Shown: positions 42,682 to 52,478, counted from the first letter of the stretch. The stretch: 64,000 bases of DNA from Synergistaceae bacterium (GCA_017450125.1 JAFSWZ010000019.1:1-64000), one strand, 5' to 3'. Made by a program: numbers and translations. Notes: generated by a model from the letters alone, not told the origin.

Positions 42682-44124
42682 TTGAGAAGCAGAAAGTTTT
42701 TAGCGTTATCTCTTGCGCTTGCACTGATACTCTCGCTTTATGGGAGTGCATGGGCGGCGTTCCCAAAGCAGAACAACCCCATAGTTCCCATCGTGAAGAC
42801 TGCATCTGTCGCGGTCGTGAACATCGACGTTGAGAAGACAGCAAAACGTTCGGTGTCGCCTTTCCCGTTCGACGATGATCCGTTCTTCAAGAGATTCTTT
42901 GGGGATGCGTTCAAGGATTTCACGCGTTCAGTCCCCATGAAGGGCAGAGGCTCGGGCTTCATCGTAACGAAGGACGGCCAGATACTCACAAACAACCACG
43001 TAGTTGACGGCGTGGACAAGATAACGGTGTCGCTCCAGCTTGTTGACGGCAGCAAGAAGACTTACCCCGCAAAAATCGTGGGCAGTGATCCGACGTATGA
43101 CCTCGCAGTCATCAAGATTGAGCCGGACGGAGACCTTCCCGTTCTCGAGCTCGGGGACTCCGACGCAACGGAAGTCGGTGAATACGTCGTCGCTATCGGC
43201 AACCCTTACGGCTTTGAGCACTCAATAACTGTGGGAGTGATTTCGGCCAAGAACAGGAGCATTCACGCGCAGGACGTGAACTTCGACGACTTCATCCAGA
43301 CCGACGCGGCAATCAACCCCGGCAACTCCGGCGGTCCGTTAATCGACATGGACGGAAAAGTCATCGGCATCAACACTGCGATTATCCCCTACGCTCAGGG
43401 CTTGGGCTTCGCTGTTCCCGTCAACAAGGCGAAGGAGATCATGGGCGACCTCGTGTCGTACGGCAGGGCACGCCGCGGCTGGCTCGGAGTCAGCGTGAGG
43501 GACATCACCCCGCAGATGGCACGGGCTTACGGCGTTAAGGGCACGAACGGCGCAATGATTAACGACGTGTTCAAGGACGACCCTGCGGACAAGGCGGGCA
43601 TAAAGCGCGGAGACGTTGTTGTGAAGCTGAACGGCGATGACATCAAGGACGCAAGTGCGTTTGTGCAGAAGATCAGGACAATCGCTCCCGGCTCGACGGC
43701 GAAACTGCAGATTGTGCGCAAGGGCAGGACAATGGACTTCAGCGTGAAGCTAGGTGAACGCCCCGCCACTGCGGACGGCAGGCCTGAGCCCGGCGGCGAC
43801 ATAAAAGCCCCCGAGACTTCCGGCAGCGAGGCACTCAAGGACTTCGGGATTGACCGCGTTGTGCCGGTGAATGAAGCACTCCGCAGGCAGTACAAGATTG
43901 ATGCAGGCAGTGAAGGCCTCGTCATCGTTGAGGTGGACAAGGACTCGCCAGCGTACTACGAGGAAGGCGTACGTGAGGGCGACCTCATCGTCGAGCTCAA
44001 CGGCCATGAAGTCAGAACGTCAGAAGACCTCGTGAAGGCAGTCGGCAGTGATGATTCTGTTGTGCTCATGATTGAACGTGAAGGGTCAACGTATTTCCTG
44101 CAGGTCGACAGAACTAAGAAGTAA
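42682..44124 (+). CDS. DegP/HtrA-type periplasmic serine protease
   Basis: A 480-residue exported protease/chaperone for misfolded envelope proteins. Signal peptide 1-28; trypsin-like domain with catalytic His in TNNHVVDG, Asp in YDLAVIKI and Ser in GNSGGPL (about residues 99, 140, 217); then two PDZ domains (about 255-345 and 390-478). The start is a TTG with GGAGG ten bases upstream. It ends at a bidirectional terminator. Confidence 0.95.
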   Translation: MRSRKFLALSLALALILSLYGSAWAAFPKQNNPIVPIVKTASVAVVNIDVEKTAKRSVSPFPFDDDPFFKRFFGDAFKDFTRSVPMKGRGSGFIVTKDGQILTNNHVVDGVDKITVSLQLVDGSKKTYPAKIVGSDPTYDLAVIKIEPDGDLPVLELGDSDATEVGEYVVAIGNPYGFEHSITVGVISAKNRSIHAQDVNFDDFIQTDAAINPGNSGGPLIDMDGKVIGINTAIIPYAQGLGFAVPVNKAKEIMGDLVSYGRARRGWLGVSVRDITPQMARAYGVKGTNGAMINDVFKDDPADKAGIKRGDVVVKLNGDDIKDASAFVQKIRTIAPGSTAKLQIVRKGRTMDFSVKLGERPATADGRPEPGGDIKAPETSGSEALKDFGIDRVVPVNEALRRQYKIDAGSEGLVIVEVDKDSPAYYEEGVREGDLIVELNGHEVRTSEDLVKAVGSDDSVVLMIEREGSTYFLQVDRTKK

Positions 44125-44139
44125 CAGCGTTGAAGAATG

Positions 44140-44171
44140 AAGCGGGACTCTCACAACCGAGAATCCCGCTT
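44140..44171. terminator. bidirectional terminator, GAAGCGGG type
   Basis: AAGCGGGA-C-TCTC (44140-44152) pairs with GAGA-A-TCCCGCTT (44159-44171) around ACAACC, with a T-rich tail on plus. It separates the convergent protease and dehydrogenase genes and resembles the hairpin at 59970-60003. Confidence 0.85.
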
Positions 44172-44174
44172 TTG

Positions 44175-45155
44175 TTATGCCTCGATTCCGTGAGGACGCT
44201 TGCCTGTCCCGAACTCGTAACAGCTCCTGAACACGCCTTCAACCATGTCCCTCACGTCCTCCGAAGTGTAGAACGCAGTGTGCGGACTCAGAATCACGTT
44301 CGGGAATGAACGCAGTATCGCCAGCTTGGGATTAATCATGACTTCGCCCATACGGTTATAGTAGTACAGTCCGTTCTCGTACTCCAGAACGTCAAGTGCC
44401 GCCCCTCCGAGTTTGCCGGACTCTATCCCCTTAATAAGAGCCCCAGAGTCTACGAGCTTTCCGCGCGCTGTGTTGATGATGTGAACTCCGTCCTTCATCA
44501 TGGCGATGCTCTCGCGGCAGATTATGTGGTAGTTGTCTTCGTTGGCGTTCATGTGGAGGGTAATGATGTCCGACTCGCGGAACAATGTCTCACGGTCAAC
44601 GTACTGTGCGAACTTCTTGGCCGTGTCGTTCTCGTGAACGTCATACGCCAGAAGCCTGCACCCGAACCCCGACAAGTGCTGAAGGACAGTCGTGCCGATT
44701 CGTCCCGTGCCCATTACGCCGACAGTGCACGCGGTGAAGTCCCGGCCCAGCTTGTTCTTCAGCGAGTAGTCCTGAAGCTCCGCCCTCTTCAGCGTGTGCG
44801 CGAATCTCCTTATGCTCGCCAGCATCAACAGTATCGCGTAGTCCGCAACTCCCGTCGGCGTGTAGCTCACGGTGTCGACGTTCATTCCGAGCTCACGCGC
44901 CGCCTTCAGGTCGATGTGGTCATAGCCTATCGAGCGCGTAAGAACGTACTTCACTCCGACATCACGGAAAGCGCGAAGCACCTTCTCTGACATGTCGCAG
45001 GGTGTACAGCTCATCCCGTCGCATCCGGCCGCAAGAGAAATGTTGTTCTCGTTCGGGTATTCGGGCGTGTAGATGAAGTCTATTCCGTACTTGGCCTGCA
45101 TCTCAGGGCAGAAGTCCAGCTCGTCGTCCCTGAGCGCGTAAAAGCATATCTTCAT
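44175..45155 (-). CDS. D-2-hydroxyacid dehydrogenase (D-lactate dehydrogenase-like)
   Basis: A 326-residue NAD-dependent dehydrogenase that interconverts a D-2-hydroxyacid and a 2-oxoacid. The NAD motif GVMGTGRIG is near residue 147, followed by VINTARG, and the catalytic Arg/Glu/His set includes LSPHTAFYT near residue 290. The pattern suits fermentative D-lactate dehydrogenases and VanH-like enzymes. It overlaps the alanine symporter gene by four bases (ATGA), so alanine uptake, deamination to pyruvate and reduction to lactate is a plausible but unproved link. Confidence 0.88.
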   Translation of the reverse strand: MKICFYALRDDELDFCPEMQAKYGIDFIYTPEYPNENNISLAAGCDGMSCTPCDMSEKVLRAFRDVGVKYVLTRSIGYDHIDLKAARELGMNVDTVSYTPTGVADYAILLMLASIRRFAHTLKRAELQDYSLKNKLGRDFTACTVGVMGTGRIGTTVLQHLSGFGCRLLAYDVHENDTAKKFAQYVDRETLFRESDIITLHMNANEDNYHIICRESIAMMKDGVHIINTARGKLVDSGALIKGIESGKLGGAALDVLEYENGLYYYNRMGEVMINPKLAILRSFPNVILSPHTAFYTSEDVRDMVEGVFRSCYEFGTGKRPHGIEA

Positions 45156-46570
45156 TTCCAGTAATCCAGCTTCTCTGGGTCAAGCCCAATATCCGCCGCA
45201 TGGAACACAGGATTCTTCCCCGCGCGCCTCTGCTTCTCATAGTCAGCGAGTGCCTTCATCGCAATTCCCCCCGCAACAACAATCACGGGAATATTGATGA
45301 GCGTCATGAATGCCATCGTTATGTCAGCAACTGCCCACGCAGTCGACATCGGCAGTACTGCTCCGAACAGAATCACCAGCGCGCAGATTACCCTGAAGAA
45401 CGACATGAATTTTTCGCCGGGCATCTTCTTGCCGTTGATGTAGGCTAAAGCATTGTCGACGTAGAAGAGATTTCCCAGCAGTGTCGTGAACGCGAACAGA
45501 ACCATTATCGCCGTTACGAACACAGGCCCGAACTCACCGAATACCGCACTCATTGAGGCCTGCACGTACTGAGCTCCTGCAGCTTCCTTCGTTGCGGGAA
45601 CGCCGGACATCAGGCACATGAAGGCTGTTGCGGAACAGATTAGTATCGTGTCGATGTACACCGAGAGCATCTGAATGAGCCCCTGCTTCACGGGGTGAGA
45701 AGTCTGCGCGGCGGCGGCGGCGTTGGGTGCTGAACCTACACCGGCTTCATTCGAGTACAGCCCGCGCTTGATGCCGTACATCAAGCATGAACCTGCTATG
45801 CCGCTCCCGATTGCCTTGAAGTTGAACGCGTCCTCAAAGATTACCTTCAGGACGGCAGGCAGAGCCTCAACGTGCATGAAGATTATCGCTATCGACGTGA
45901 GGACGTACACCACTCCCATGAACGGCACGATTACGCCGCTGACATCGGCTATCCTCTTCGCCCCGCCGAACAAGCACCAGCCGACGGCAAGCGCGATCAC
46001 GAAGCCGATGATTAACGGCGTGGTCTCAGGGTTGTAGAAGCTGTAGACAGAGAACGTTGACTGCAGGTTGTACGACGCAAGAGCGTTGAACCCGAAGGCA
46101 TACGTCGCAATGAGGAACACGGAGAACAGTACAGCGACGAACCTGCTGTGAATCAACGCCTCGATGTAGTACGCCGGGCCTCCGTAGCTGTGGCCGGTCT
46201 TCTCGTCCTTGTGCTTGTAGATCTGCGCTAAGGTGCTCTCGATGAGTGCGCTAGCTCCTCCGAGTATCGCCAGCACCCACATCCAGAACACCGCTCCCGG
46301 CCCTCCCAGACATATTGCCGTCGAGACACCGATAATGTTGCCCGTCCCGACACGCGAGGCCGTCGAGACCATCAGCGCACCGAACGACGAGATAGCGTTT
46401 GTGTCGGACGGACGCTCGCCCGTGATTCTGACACTCTCGAAGCACAGCCGTATCTGCGCGAACTTTGTGCGGAAGGAGAAATACACTCCCGCAACGGTCA
46501 GCACGACAACAAGTACCGGGTAGTAGAGGAAGCTGTCAAGTTGGTCGAGGAAATTGATAAGTTCCTGCAT
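45152..46570 (-). CDS. sodium:alanine symporter (AGCS family)
   Basis: A 472-residue membrane protein with about eleven helices. Family marks are RVGTGNIIGVSTAI near residue 72, GGPAYYIE and the middle segment GLYSNEAGVGSAPNAAAAAQT near residue 277. It imports alanine or glycine with sodium. GGGAGG lies before the ATG. It is the first gene of a two-gene minus-strand unit with the hydroxyacid dehydrogenase. Confidence 0.94.
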   Translation of the reverse strand: MQELINFLDQLDSFLYYPVLVVVLTVAGVYFSFRTKFAQIRLCFESVRITGERPSDTNAISSFGALMVSTASRVGTGNIIGVSTAICLGGPGAVFWMWVLAILGGASALIESTLAQIYKHKDEKTGHSYGGPAYYIEALIHSRFVAVLFSVFLIATYAFGFNALASYNLQSTFSVYSFYNPETTPLIIGFVIALAVGWCLFGGAKRIADVSGVIVPFMGVVYVLTSIAIIFMHVEALPAVLKVIFEDAFNFKAIGSGIAGSCLMYGIKRGLYSNEAGVGSAPNAAAAAQTSHPVKQGLIQMLSVYIDTILICSATAFMCLMSGVPATKEAAGAQYVQASMSAVFGEFGPVFVTAIMVLFAFTTLLGNLFYVDNALAYINGKKMPGEKFMSFFRVICALVILFGAVLPMSTAWAVADITMAFMTLINIPVIVVAGGIAMKALADYEKQRRAGKNPVFHAADIGLDPEKLDYWK

Positions 46571-46655
46571 AAAGCAAAACCTCCCTGTAAGATTAGTGAA
46601 ATGCGGTAATTGTGATATTATACGCGGAATTATTCTTTACAGGAGGAAAATTATT

Positions 46656-47591
46656 ATGTCAACTATAGCTGTGGTAGGTTCGCTGAATATCGATCTGATT
46701 ATGAGAGCTCCGCGCTGTCCCGGCAAGAGCGAGACAGTTATAGGCGGGCCATTCGGGATAACAGGAGGCGGCAAGGGCTCGAATCAGGCTCTGGCAGTCT
46801 CCCGCCTGAACGCAAAATCTTACATGATAGGCTGTGTAGGGAATGACGATTTCGGAAAACGACTCCGCAACGTCCTCACAGAAAACAACGTGGACTGTAC
46901 ACACCTTCATACCAGAAGCCAGGCTTCAACAGGCACGGCAGTCATAACAGTAACGGATGACGGCGAAAGTGCAATAGTTATCTCTCAGGGAGCAAATGCA
47001 TTTCTCACAGAAAGCGACATTCTCGAGGCAAAACAGGTCTTCACGTCGAGCGACGCGGCACTGTTCCAGATGGAGAGCCCGGCAGAGACAGTTACAGCAG
47101 GCCTGAAGATGGCACGGCGGTACGGATGCCGAACGTTCCTCTCAGCTGAACCTCCGTTCTCCCTCCCGTCAGAAGCATGGCAGGACATCGAGTGCATGAT
47201 TCTCAATGAACGTGCACTCAGTTTTTATGCCGATACTACATCCAGAGGATCGATCAGCGACATGGCGCGGGACATCCTCAATCGCGGAGTACGCGAGCTC
47301 GTCGTAACGAGAAGTGCGCGCGGAGGAATGGTCTTCACGAAGACAGGGGACAATTTCGCGTTCGACGCGTTCAACATCCGTTCTGTCGACAACACAGGTG
47401 CGAGGGATGCGTTCTGCGCCGGACTGTGCGTCGGCCTCAGCGAAGGAATGCCCATGCGCCGGGCAGCAAGGTTCGGTGCGGCGTGCGGTGCTCTGGCGTG
47501 TACAAAGATAGGTGCGCATCCGTCCCTCCCGTGGCGGCATCAGGTAGGTGCTCTTCTGGGAGAAGCAGGCGATGATGAATATGAGCTCTAA
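46656..47591 (+). CDS. PfkB-family sugar kinase (ribokinase-like)
   Basis: A 311-residue cytoplasmic kinase that phosphorylates a sugar or nucleoside. The N-terminal GSLNIDLIMRAPRCPGKSE and GGKGSNQALAVSRL are the ribokinase pattern. The C-terminal active-site loop reads DNTGARDAFCAGL, with Arg where nearly all relatives have Gly (GAGD); the catalytic Asp is kept. This change may alter activity. The ATG at 46656 follows AGGAGG; a longer frame begins inside the divergent symporter gene. Confidence 0.88.
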   Translation: MSTIAVVGSLNIDLIMRAPRCPGKSETVIGGPFGITGGGKGSNQALAVSRLNAKSYMIGCVGNDDFGKRLRNVLTENNVDCTHLHTRSQASTGTAVITVTDDGESAIVISQGANAFLTESDILEAKQVFTSSDAALFQMESPAETVTAGLKMARRYGCRTFLSAEPPFSLPSEAWQDIECMILNERALSFYADTTSRGSISDMARDILNRGVRELVVTRSARGGMVFTKTGDNFAFDAFNIRSVDNTGARDAFCAGLCVGLSEGMPMRRAARFGAACGALACTKIGAHPSLPWRHQVGALLGEAGDDEYEL

Positions 47592-47618
47592 AATTTGCCA
47601 ACATAGGGGGTAATATTT

Positions 47619-48929
47619 TTGGAAGATTATACTTACTTGCTGAGCCTTTGCGTGATCATAATGTCCACAAAAATCTTCAGCATACTGTCGCGCAGGGCAC
47701 AGCTCCCGCAAGTCGTAGGGGCATTGATGGCCGGATTGTTCTTCGGCCCGGCGATTCTCGGTGCAATAACCAAGCATTTCTTTGGTGCTGCGTTCTGCCT
47801 TCAGCCTTCGCCCTTGCTCTCCAGGATGGCGGAGCTAGGAGTCATCGTTATCATGTTCACCGCCGGAATGGAGACCAACGTCGACGAGCTCAAGGCATCG
47901 GGCAAGGTCGGATTCCTCGTGGCACTGCTGGGAGTTCTCGCGCCTCTGGGACTTGGTGCGGGCTTGATGTTCTTCTTCGACGACAATGCCACGTTCGCGT
48001 CAGCAATATTCGTCGGAGCAGTCCTCACGGCAACGTCAGTGTCAATCACCGTCGAAGCCCTGAAGGAGCTCGGCAAGATGTCAACGAAGGTCGGCAACAC
48101 GATTCTTGCTGCGGCACTGATAGACGATATTCTGGGCTTAATCTGCCTCACGGTTATCACAGGAATTGCCGGCGGAGACGTGAACATCTGGCTCGTGCTT
48201 GTGAAGATTCTCGGGTTCTTCCTGTTCGTGGGGATTGCCGGGCTGGCGTACTACAACTGGATGGTGTGGTCGGACAGAGTGCAGGAGGAGCGCAACCTCC
48301 GGCGTTATCCTGTTATGGGTTTCGCGTTCTGCCTGTTCATGGCGTGGGCGGCGGAAGTCGTCTTCGGCGTTGCGGACATCATCGGTGCTTTCGCGGCCGG
48401 AATGATTATCGCGATGTCGCCTAAAGGCCAGTACGTTGCGAGCAAGTTCGACACGATAGCGTACCTGCTGCTGACACCGATATTCTTCGCGAACATCGGC
48501 CTTGAAGTTACTCTGCCGGAGTTCTCGTACGACCTGATGACGTTCACGGCGGCACTCCTGATTGTGAGCATAATCTCCAAGCTATGGGGCTGCGGGCTCG
48601 GAGCGTTGATGTGCGGGTTCAGCAAGAGGCAGAGCTACCAGATAGGGCTGGGAATGGTCTGCAGGGGAGAGGTTGCGCTTATCGTTGCGGGCAAGGGAAT
48701 GGCGATGAACCTCATCAGTGAGGATTATCTCGGCCCGATAGTTATCATGATAATCGTGTGTACGATAATCACGCCCATCTTCCTGAAGGATGCCTTCAAG
48801 GGTGCTGACGAGGCAGGAAGCACGGTGTTCGAGGATAACTTCATGGTGAACGAGCAGGCCGACGAGATAGCGGAAGATATGTTCCACCGAAGGAGTCTTC
48901 TGGCACAGCAGACGTACGGCGGCGAATAA
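47619..48929 (+). CDS. cation:proton antiporter (CPA2 family)
   Basis: A 436-residue membrane protein with about twelve helices. Family marks are QLPQVVGALMAGLFFGPAIL near residue 28, ALIDDILGLICL (the paired Asp residues) near residue 168, and GMVCRGEVALIVAGKG near residue 347. It exchanges Na+ or K+ for protons for pH or salt balance. The start is a TTG with AGGGGG eight bases upstream. It lies 27 bases after the kinase gene and ends at a terminator. Confidence 0.92.
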   Translation: MEDYTYLLSLCVIIMSTKIFSILSRRAQLPQVVGALMAGLFFGPAILGAITKHFFGAAFCLQPSPLLSRMAELGVIVIMFTAGMETNVDELKASGKVGFLVALLGVLAPLGLGAGLMFFFDDNATFASAIFVGAVLTATSVSITVEALKELGKMSTKVGNTILAAALIDDILGLICLTVITGIAGGDVNIWLVLVKILGFFLFVGIAGLAYYNWMVWSDRVQEERNLRRYPVMGFAFCLFMAWAAEVVFGVADIIGAFAAGMIIAMSPKGQYVASKFDTIAYLLLTPIFFANIGLEVTLPEFSYDLMTFTAALLIVSIISKLWGCGLGALMCGFSKRQSYQIGLGMVCRGEVALIVAGKGMAMNLISEDYLGPIVIMIIVCTIITPIFLKDAFKGADEAGSTVFEDNFMVNEQADEIAEDMFHRRSLLAQQTYGGE

Positions 48930-48935
48930 CAACAA

Positions 48936-48962
48936 TCCCTCCCTCAGCGTTTGGGGGAGGGA
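48936..48962. terminator. bidirectional terminator after the antiporter
   Basis: TCCCTCCC pairs with GGGAGGGA around a short loop, followed on plus by ATTTTT. It lies between the convergent antiporter and ABC permease genes. Confidence 0.8.
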
Positions 48963-48976
48963 ATTTTTCTGCCCGC

Positions 48977-49942
48977 TTACTTAATCACCTTCAAGGCCTT
49001 CCTGTCTATCGTCAGTGCAACGAACACTAGGAACACAATCCCCTTGATGAGCTGCTGCGTCGCCGACTCAAGCCCCAGCATAACGAGCCCGTTGTTCAGC
49101 ACCGTGTACATTAACGTTCCTACGATAATGTTCGAGAAACGCACCTTCGCACCGCCCGTAATCGGCAGTCCTCCGAGAACAAGCGAGATTAATATCTGTG
49201 TCTCAAGCTGGTTGCCCGCAGTCGCCGTGATCGAACCTACCTTGATGACGTTCACGAACGCCGCTAGCCCCGTCAGTGCCCCCGCCGCAACGAACACCCA
49301 GAACTTCACCCTGTCCGTCCGAACGCCCGAGAACCTTGCCGCAGTCTCGCCGCTCCCGACAGCCTTAACGTCCGCGCCGATACGCGTGAACCTGAACAAG
49401 AACCACGCAACTACAAGCACCGCAACCGTTACGCCTATCTTGAGGTTGTCGCTGTCGAGAGCCTTGATGGCCGCGCTCGCAGGTATGGCCGTCTCAGTCG
49501 TCATGTACGCGCATACTCCCCTGAACAGGTACATTGTGCAGATCGTTACGATGAAGCTCTGGAGCTTGAACTTCACGTGAAAGAAACCGTTGACCGCCCC
49601 GATTAATGCGCCTGTGAGAATCCCTCCGGCTATCGCTAACGGTATGCTGTAGAACGACAGCTCAGAGATTACGATTGAAGCAACACCGAGCGTAGAACCC
49701 TCCGTGAAGTCGATTGAACCCAGCGTCATCACGAAGAACACTCCCGTAGCAACTATCATCGGGTAATACACCTGCGACATCAGAAGCCGCAACCTTCTCG
49801 GCTGCATTATCCTGCCTTCCGTGAGCCAGTACATTACTCCCAGAATCACCACAAGCCCGATGAACGGCAGCAACCCTTTGAACGTGTCGCTAGCCAATAA
49901 CGCAGAGAGTCCCGAAGGCTCATCATTGTTTTTCCGTGCCAT
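48977..49942 (-). CDS. sugar ABC transporter permease (operon 1, second permease)
   Basis: A 321-residue RbsC-type membrane permease with about nine helices. The conserved stretch AVGSGETAARFSGVRTDRVKFW near residue 195 and LGGLPITGGAKV near residue 265 place it in the ribose/galactose branch. It is the last gene of the minus-strand operon binding protein-permease-ATPase-permease and would pair with the other permease as a heterodimer, in contrast to the single permease of operon 2. AGGAGG precedes the ATG. Confidence 0.93.
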   Translation of the reverse strand: MARKNNDEPSGLSALLASDTFKGLLPFIGLVVILGVMYWLTEGRIMQPRRLRLLMSQVYYPMIVATGVFFVMTLGSIDFTEGSTLGVASIVISELSFYSIPLAIAGGILTGALIGAVNGFFHVKFKLQSFIVTICTMYLFRGVCAYMTTETAIPASAAIKALDSDNLKIGVTVAVLVVAWFLFRFTRIGADVKAVGSGETAARFSGVRTDRVKFWVFVAAGALTGLAAFVNVIKVGSITATAGNQLETQILISLVLGGLPITGGAKVRFSNIIVGTLMYTVLNNGLVMLGLESATQQLIKGIVFLVFVALTIDRKALKVIK

Positions 49943-49954
49943 TGTTCCCGCCTC

Positions 49955-51448
49955 CTACACCATTTTTGCGATGAGGTCTTCCTCGCTCAGGCTCTCTGAC
50001 CTCATGAACTCTCCGTTGATACGTCCGTCCTTCATGATAAGTATCCTGTCAGACATTCCCAGCAGTTCGGGTATCTCTTCGGAAATCATGATGATGGATT
50101 TTCCCTGCGCACGCAATTCCGACATCAGCGCGTATATCGCCTGCTTCACCTTCACGTCAATTCCCCTCGTCGGAGAGTCCAGCACGAGAATGTCACTGCC
50201 CTTGCCTATCCAGCGCGCTAGGACTACCTTCTGTTTGTTGCCGCCCGACAGGTCAGAGACGAACTGATTTATTCCCTGCATCTTCGTCTGCATCTGCTCG
50301 GCGTATTTCTGCGCAAAACGGCTCAGCTTTCCGCCCCAGAGTATGTGCTTCTCCGCGAGGTCATCAATCGACGGAAGAACAATGTTGTTCCTGATGCTCT
50401 CGGCCAAGATGACGGACTCGTTGTCCCTGTCCTTGCTGGCGTAGGCTATCGAGTGCTTTATGGCTGTAGGAATATCGTTGATGGCTGTACCGTCCGCGAG
50501 GGTTACCGTGCCTGTCCTGTCCCACGACGCGCCGAAGACCGCTTTACCCGCTTCATGCATTCCGCATTCACTCAGGCCGCCGAAACCGAGAATCTCTCCC
50601 CTGTGGAGCTCGAACGAGATGTCCTCGAGCTGGCCGGGTACAGAGACGTTCTTCACGCTCAGCACAACATCGCTGCTTATCTCTGTGCCGTAGTCCGTCC
50701 TGTAGTACGCTGTGCCGATGTCCCTGCCGACCATCAGCTTCCGTAAGCCGTCCTCGTCGATGTCCTTAGCGTTCACCGTGTCGATGTATTCGCCGTCCCG
50801 CAGGACTGTGATTGTGTCGCTGTGCGAGAGGATTTCGGCCAAGTCGTGAGAAATGAATATCACGCTCCGTCCGTCCGCCCTCACTGCGTCCATAATCTTA
50901 TACAGCTCGAGCCTGCCGTTCTGTGAAAGCGCGGTTGTCGTCTCGTCAACGATTAGGATTTTGGGCTTCATGTAGGTTGCCTTCACAATCTCGACGAGCT
51001 TTCTGTCCTCGAAGTTGTAGCTGTCTATCATTGCACCAGCACGAATCTTCCCGAAGCCGTAATCATCAAGCAGCTTCTGTGCCTCCCGAATCATCGCGCG
51101 CGTGTCCTTGATGCCCCAGTGCATGAAGGGTTCTTCGTGCCCCAGAAAGATATTCTCCGCGACGCTCAAGCCCGACAGCGTGCCCATCTCCTGAACTATG
51201 ATCGAGACTCCCGCGTCGTTTGCCTCTACCTGATTGCGTACGCTCAGTGCCTTGCCGTCAAGGGTGAACGTCCCTCCGCCAATGGTGTAAATCCCGCAAA
51301 GCATCTGGCAGAACGTCGACTTCCCCGAACCGTTCTCCCCGATGAGCGCGCGTATCTCTCCTGCCTCGATGTTCAGGCTAACGTCGTTGACCGCGTGGGT
51401 AATCCCAAACCGTTTGTCTATGTGTTCAGCCTTAAGCAGTGTGCTCAT
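49955..51448 (-). CDS. sugar ABC transporter ATP-binding protein (operon 1)
   Basis: 497 residues with two nucleotide-binding domains. The first has Walker A GENGSGKST (37-45) and Walker B ILIVDETT, but the expected LSGGQ-type signature is replaced by NFEDRKLVEIVKA. The second has a degenerate Walker A and a good signature LSGGNKQKVVLARW. Degenerate second Walker A sites are normal in this family; the weak first signature is less common. It energises import with the two flanking permeases. AAGGAGG precedes the ATG, 12 bases before the next gene's end. Confidence 0.93.
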   Translation of the reverse strand: MSTLLKAEHIDKRFGITHAVNDVSLNIEAGEIRALIGENGSGKSTFCQMLCGIYTIGGGTFTLDGKALSVRNQVEANDAGVSIIVQEMGTLSGLSVAENIFLGHEEPFMHWGIKDTRAMIREAQKLLDDYGFGKIRAGAMIDSYNFEDRKLVEIVKATYMKPKILIVDETTTALSQNGRLELYKIMDAVRADGRSVIFISHDLAEILSHSDTITVLRDGEYIDTVNAKDIDEDGLRKLMVGRDIGTAYYRTDYGTEISSDVVLSVKNVSVPGQLEDISFELHRGEILGFGGLSECGMHEAGKAVFGASWDRTGTVTLADGTAINDIPTAIKHSIAYASKDRDNESVILAESIRNNIVLPSIDDLAEKHILWGGKLSRFAQKYAEQMQTKMQGINQFVSDLSGGNKQKVVLARWIGKGSDILVLDSPTRGIDVKVKQAIYALMSELRAQGKSIIMISEEIPELLGMSDRILIMKDGRINGEFMRSESLSEEDLIAKMV

Positions 51449-51461
51449 TCTTCACGCCTCC

Positions 51462-52400
51462 TTACTTCACGACAGAGCCGCGTTTTCCGCGTGCCGTCAG
51501 GGTTACGATGAGGAGCAGTGCCGCGCCGGTAACAACGTTCTGAATCGTCGTCGGTGCACCCAGAGCAACAAAGCCGTTGAAGATTATCGCAATGATGAAC
51601 TCGCCGATCACTATCGCGCTTATCGGAGTTCCGTACTTCCTGAAGGCAACCCCGAAGAACGTTCCCATTAGGGGCTGGAAGTTGCGGCTCATTGTGCTCA
51701 TGCCGGTAAGGGCGGTCATTGTTGTGCCGTAAGAGACGGTGAGGATTGCCATTACCCCGACGAAGAAATGAAGCAGCGCAAAGCCGATGAGCTTATACTT
51801 CTTCACGTCTATTCCCATGTTCTTGGCCGTGAACTCGTTGCTCCCGATTGCGTTGCAGTATGTGCCTATGCGGGTATAGTTGAGGATGAACCACATCAGC
51901 GCGAACGCCATGAAGGCTAGAATGATGTTGCCCGGAGCTCCCGAGAAGAAGCGCAGGCTCGGGTCTAGGGTCTGCTTCACTCCTCCCGCCGCGAACACGG
52001 CCAAGCTCTCGAACACCAGCATTAACCCTACGGTAACGATCATTGAGGGAACGTTAAGCTGATTGTAGAGGAAGCCGATTAGTATTCCGATTAACGTACC
52101 GCAGCCCAAGCATCCGACGATGAAGCCGAGATAGCCGAAGTTCTTTGAGAGCAGAACGCCGACAATTGACGAGAGGACGATATTAGCACCGACAGCGAAG
52201 TCGAACAGTCCCATAACTACGATGAAGTACAGTCCGCACCCTCCGACGGAGTAGATGATTGACGACTGGAAGTACGAGTACATGTTTGCCGGGCTTCCGA
52301 AGTTCCCGGGCGTGAGGAACTTGAAGACTGAGTAGAAGAACAGCACCATCACTCCCAGAATCATGAAGCCGAAAAATTTACTGTTCCTGAAGTTCTGCAT
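51462..52400 (-). CDS. sugar ABC transporter permease (operon 1, first permease)
   Basis: About 312 residues, nine predicted helices, RbsC family. The conserved segment AIGSNEFTAKNMGIDVKKYK is near residue 175. The ATG at 52400 is preferred over an in-frame GTG at 52427, because the GTG would sit in the tail of the preceding terminator. It differs from the other operon 1 permease, suggesting a heterodimeric channel. Confidence 0.9.
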   Translation of the reverse strand: MQNFRNSKFFGFMILGVMVLFFYSVFKFLTPGNFGSPANMYSYFQSSIIYSVGGCGLYFIVVMGLFDFAVGANIVLSSIVGVLLSKNFGYLGFIVGCLGCGTLIGILIGFLYNQLNVPSMIVTVGLMLVFESLAVFAAGGVKQTLDPSLRFFSGAPGNIILAFMAFALMWFILNYTRIGTYCNAIGSNEFTAKNMGIDVKKYKLIGFALLHFFVGVMAILTVSYGTTMTALTGMSTMSRNFQPLMGTFFGVAFRKYGTPISAIVIGEFIIAIIFNGFVALGAPTTIQNVVTGAALLLIVTLTARGKRGSVVK

Positions 52401-52434
52401 AAACCTTTCACATCCTTTAGTGTGCACAAAAAAT

Positions 52435-52462
52435 GAGGCCGGTAAATCACAGCTCCGACCTC
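52435..52462 (-). terminator. terminator between binding-protein and permease genes (operon 1)
   Basis: On minus, GAGGTCGG (52462-52455) pairs with CCGGCCTC (52442-52435), followed by ATTTTTTG. Partial read-through would give more binding protein than membrane parts. Confidence 0.75.
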
Positions 52463-52478
52463 ACGAACATAACAGCTC

